A stretch of 64,000 nucleotides of DNA, from the NCBI GenBank assembly GCA_902825965.1, contig CADEDA010000007.1:62001-126000 (forward strand). The letters are read 5' to 3'. The position numbers and the translations under genes are program-made. Positions within the stretch are counted from its first letter, which is position 1. Each line of letters starts with the position of its first letter. The notes under the pieces were generated by a model. That model did not search any database and was not told where the DNA came from. It was given only the letters and a program-made list of their open reading frames with translations. Below are positions 63,673-64,000 of the stretch, in pieces. This DNA comes from an uncultured Gemmatimonadota bacterium. GTDB taxonomy: Bacteria > Gemmatimonadota > Gemmatimonadetes > Gemmatimonadales > Gemmatimonadaceae.

Positions 63673-64000
63673 GTGTACGCCACCTGCATCCACTGTCACG
63701 GTGCGCTCGGCCGCAACGAAGCGCTCGAGCACTTCCCGGTCGGTCGGCGCGTCGCCTTCGACGCCGACAAGGGACGGCTCTGGGTGGTCTGCCCCCACTG
63801 TGGGCAGTGGAACCTCTCGCCGATCGAGGAGCGCTGGGAGGCGATCGAGCAAGCGGAGCAGCGGTACCGCGACACCGCCAAGCGCGTCGCCACCGACCAG
63901 ATCGGCCTCGCGCGACTGCCCGATGGCGCAGAGCTGATCCGCATCGGGCGACCGGTGCTGCCGGAGTACGCGGCCTGGCGCTACGGGCCGCGCTTCCGGT
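63673..64000 (+). CDS. Zinc-ribbon-like protein, 3' end outside window
   Basis: A frame opens at GTG 63673 and is still open at the window end, giving 109 visible residues. It has two CxxC pairs: CIHC (Cys5, Cys8) and CPHC (Cys40, Cys43), a spacing of about 31 residues that fits a zinc ribbon. The chain between them is RRVAFDADKGRLWVV, and after it come WNLSPIEERWEAIEQAEQR and YAAWRYGPRF. TAGATT lies only six bases upstream of the GTG and could be a -10-like box with a leaderless start. The function is unknown. Confidence 0.65.
   Translation, partial: MYATCIHCHGALGRNEALEHFPVGRRVAFDADKGRLWVVCPHCGQWNLSPIEERWEAIEQAEQRYRDTAKRVATDQIGLARLPDGAELIRIGRPVLPEYAAWRYGPRFR

Overview
The window is a GC-rich (about 70 %), densely packed Gram-negative chromosome segment with many 1-4 base start/stop overlaps. 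An RND efflux pump, lipoproteins, outer-membrane barrels, long two-domain proteins and GC-ending codons suggest Gemmatimonadota or a relative in the FCB group. That placement is inference from style and gene content; there is no rRNA or tRNA gene here to confirm it.

Layout. 1-0.5 kb: end of an unrecognised gene. 0.7-7.2 kb: RND adaptor and permease, then a CHASE/PAS histidine kinase. 7.1-17.3 kb (minus strand): a methyl-accepting chemotaxis protein, a TPR-like secreted protein, and a signalling/pilin block: GGDEF-EAL protein coupled to a FIST sensor, an HD-GYP phosphodiesterase, and two GspG-like pseudopilins flanking a single-pass membrane protein. 17.6-21.8 kb: an unknown gene, then a minus-strand operon led by an ECF sigma factor, with two proteins carrying CBM48/AMPK-type modules and a lipoprotein. 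22.0-37.0 kb: mostly housekeeping genes (asnS, deoC, an ALDH16-like double aldehyde dehydrogenase, mazG, alr, deoB, cdd), with a lipoprotein and outer-membrane barrel coupled to cdd, then a receiver-histidine kinase, mtaB-like and miaB.

37.2-58.6 kb is the most interesting part. It holds six tightly joined genes for exported proteins: a 3948-residue giant with an internally duplicated 730-residue beta-rich module, a long helical segment and Fn3-like C-terminal repeats; a five-Fn3 protein; a TPR protein; an outer-membrane-barrel-like protein; a PKD protein ending in a dockerin-like calcium-binding pair; and a lipoprotein with a cohesin-like domain. The last two genes overlap and look like a dedicated cohesin-dockerin pair tethering a PKD protein to a membrane. 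Together this looks like an undescribed cell-surface assembly or adhesion/secretion system.

58.7-64 kb returns to housekeeping genes: comEC, class I fructose-1,6-bisphosphatase, the catalytic part of methylmalonyl-CoA mutase, and the start of a small zinc-ribbon-like protein cut by the window edge. No stretch over 300 bases lacks a gene. I saw no CRISPR array, insertion sequence, prophage, rRNA or tRNA.
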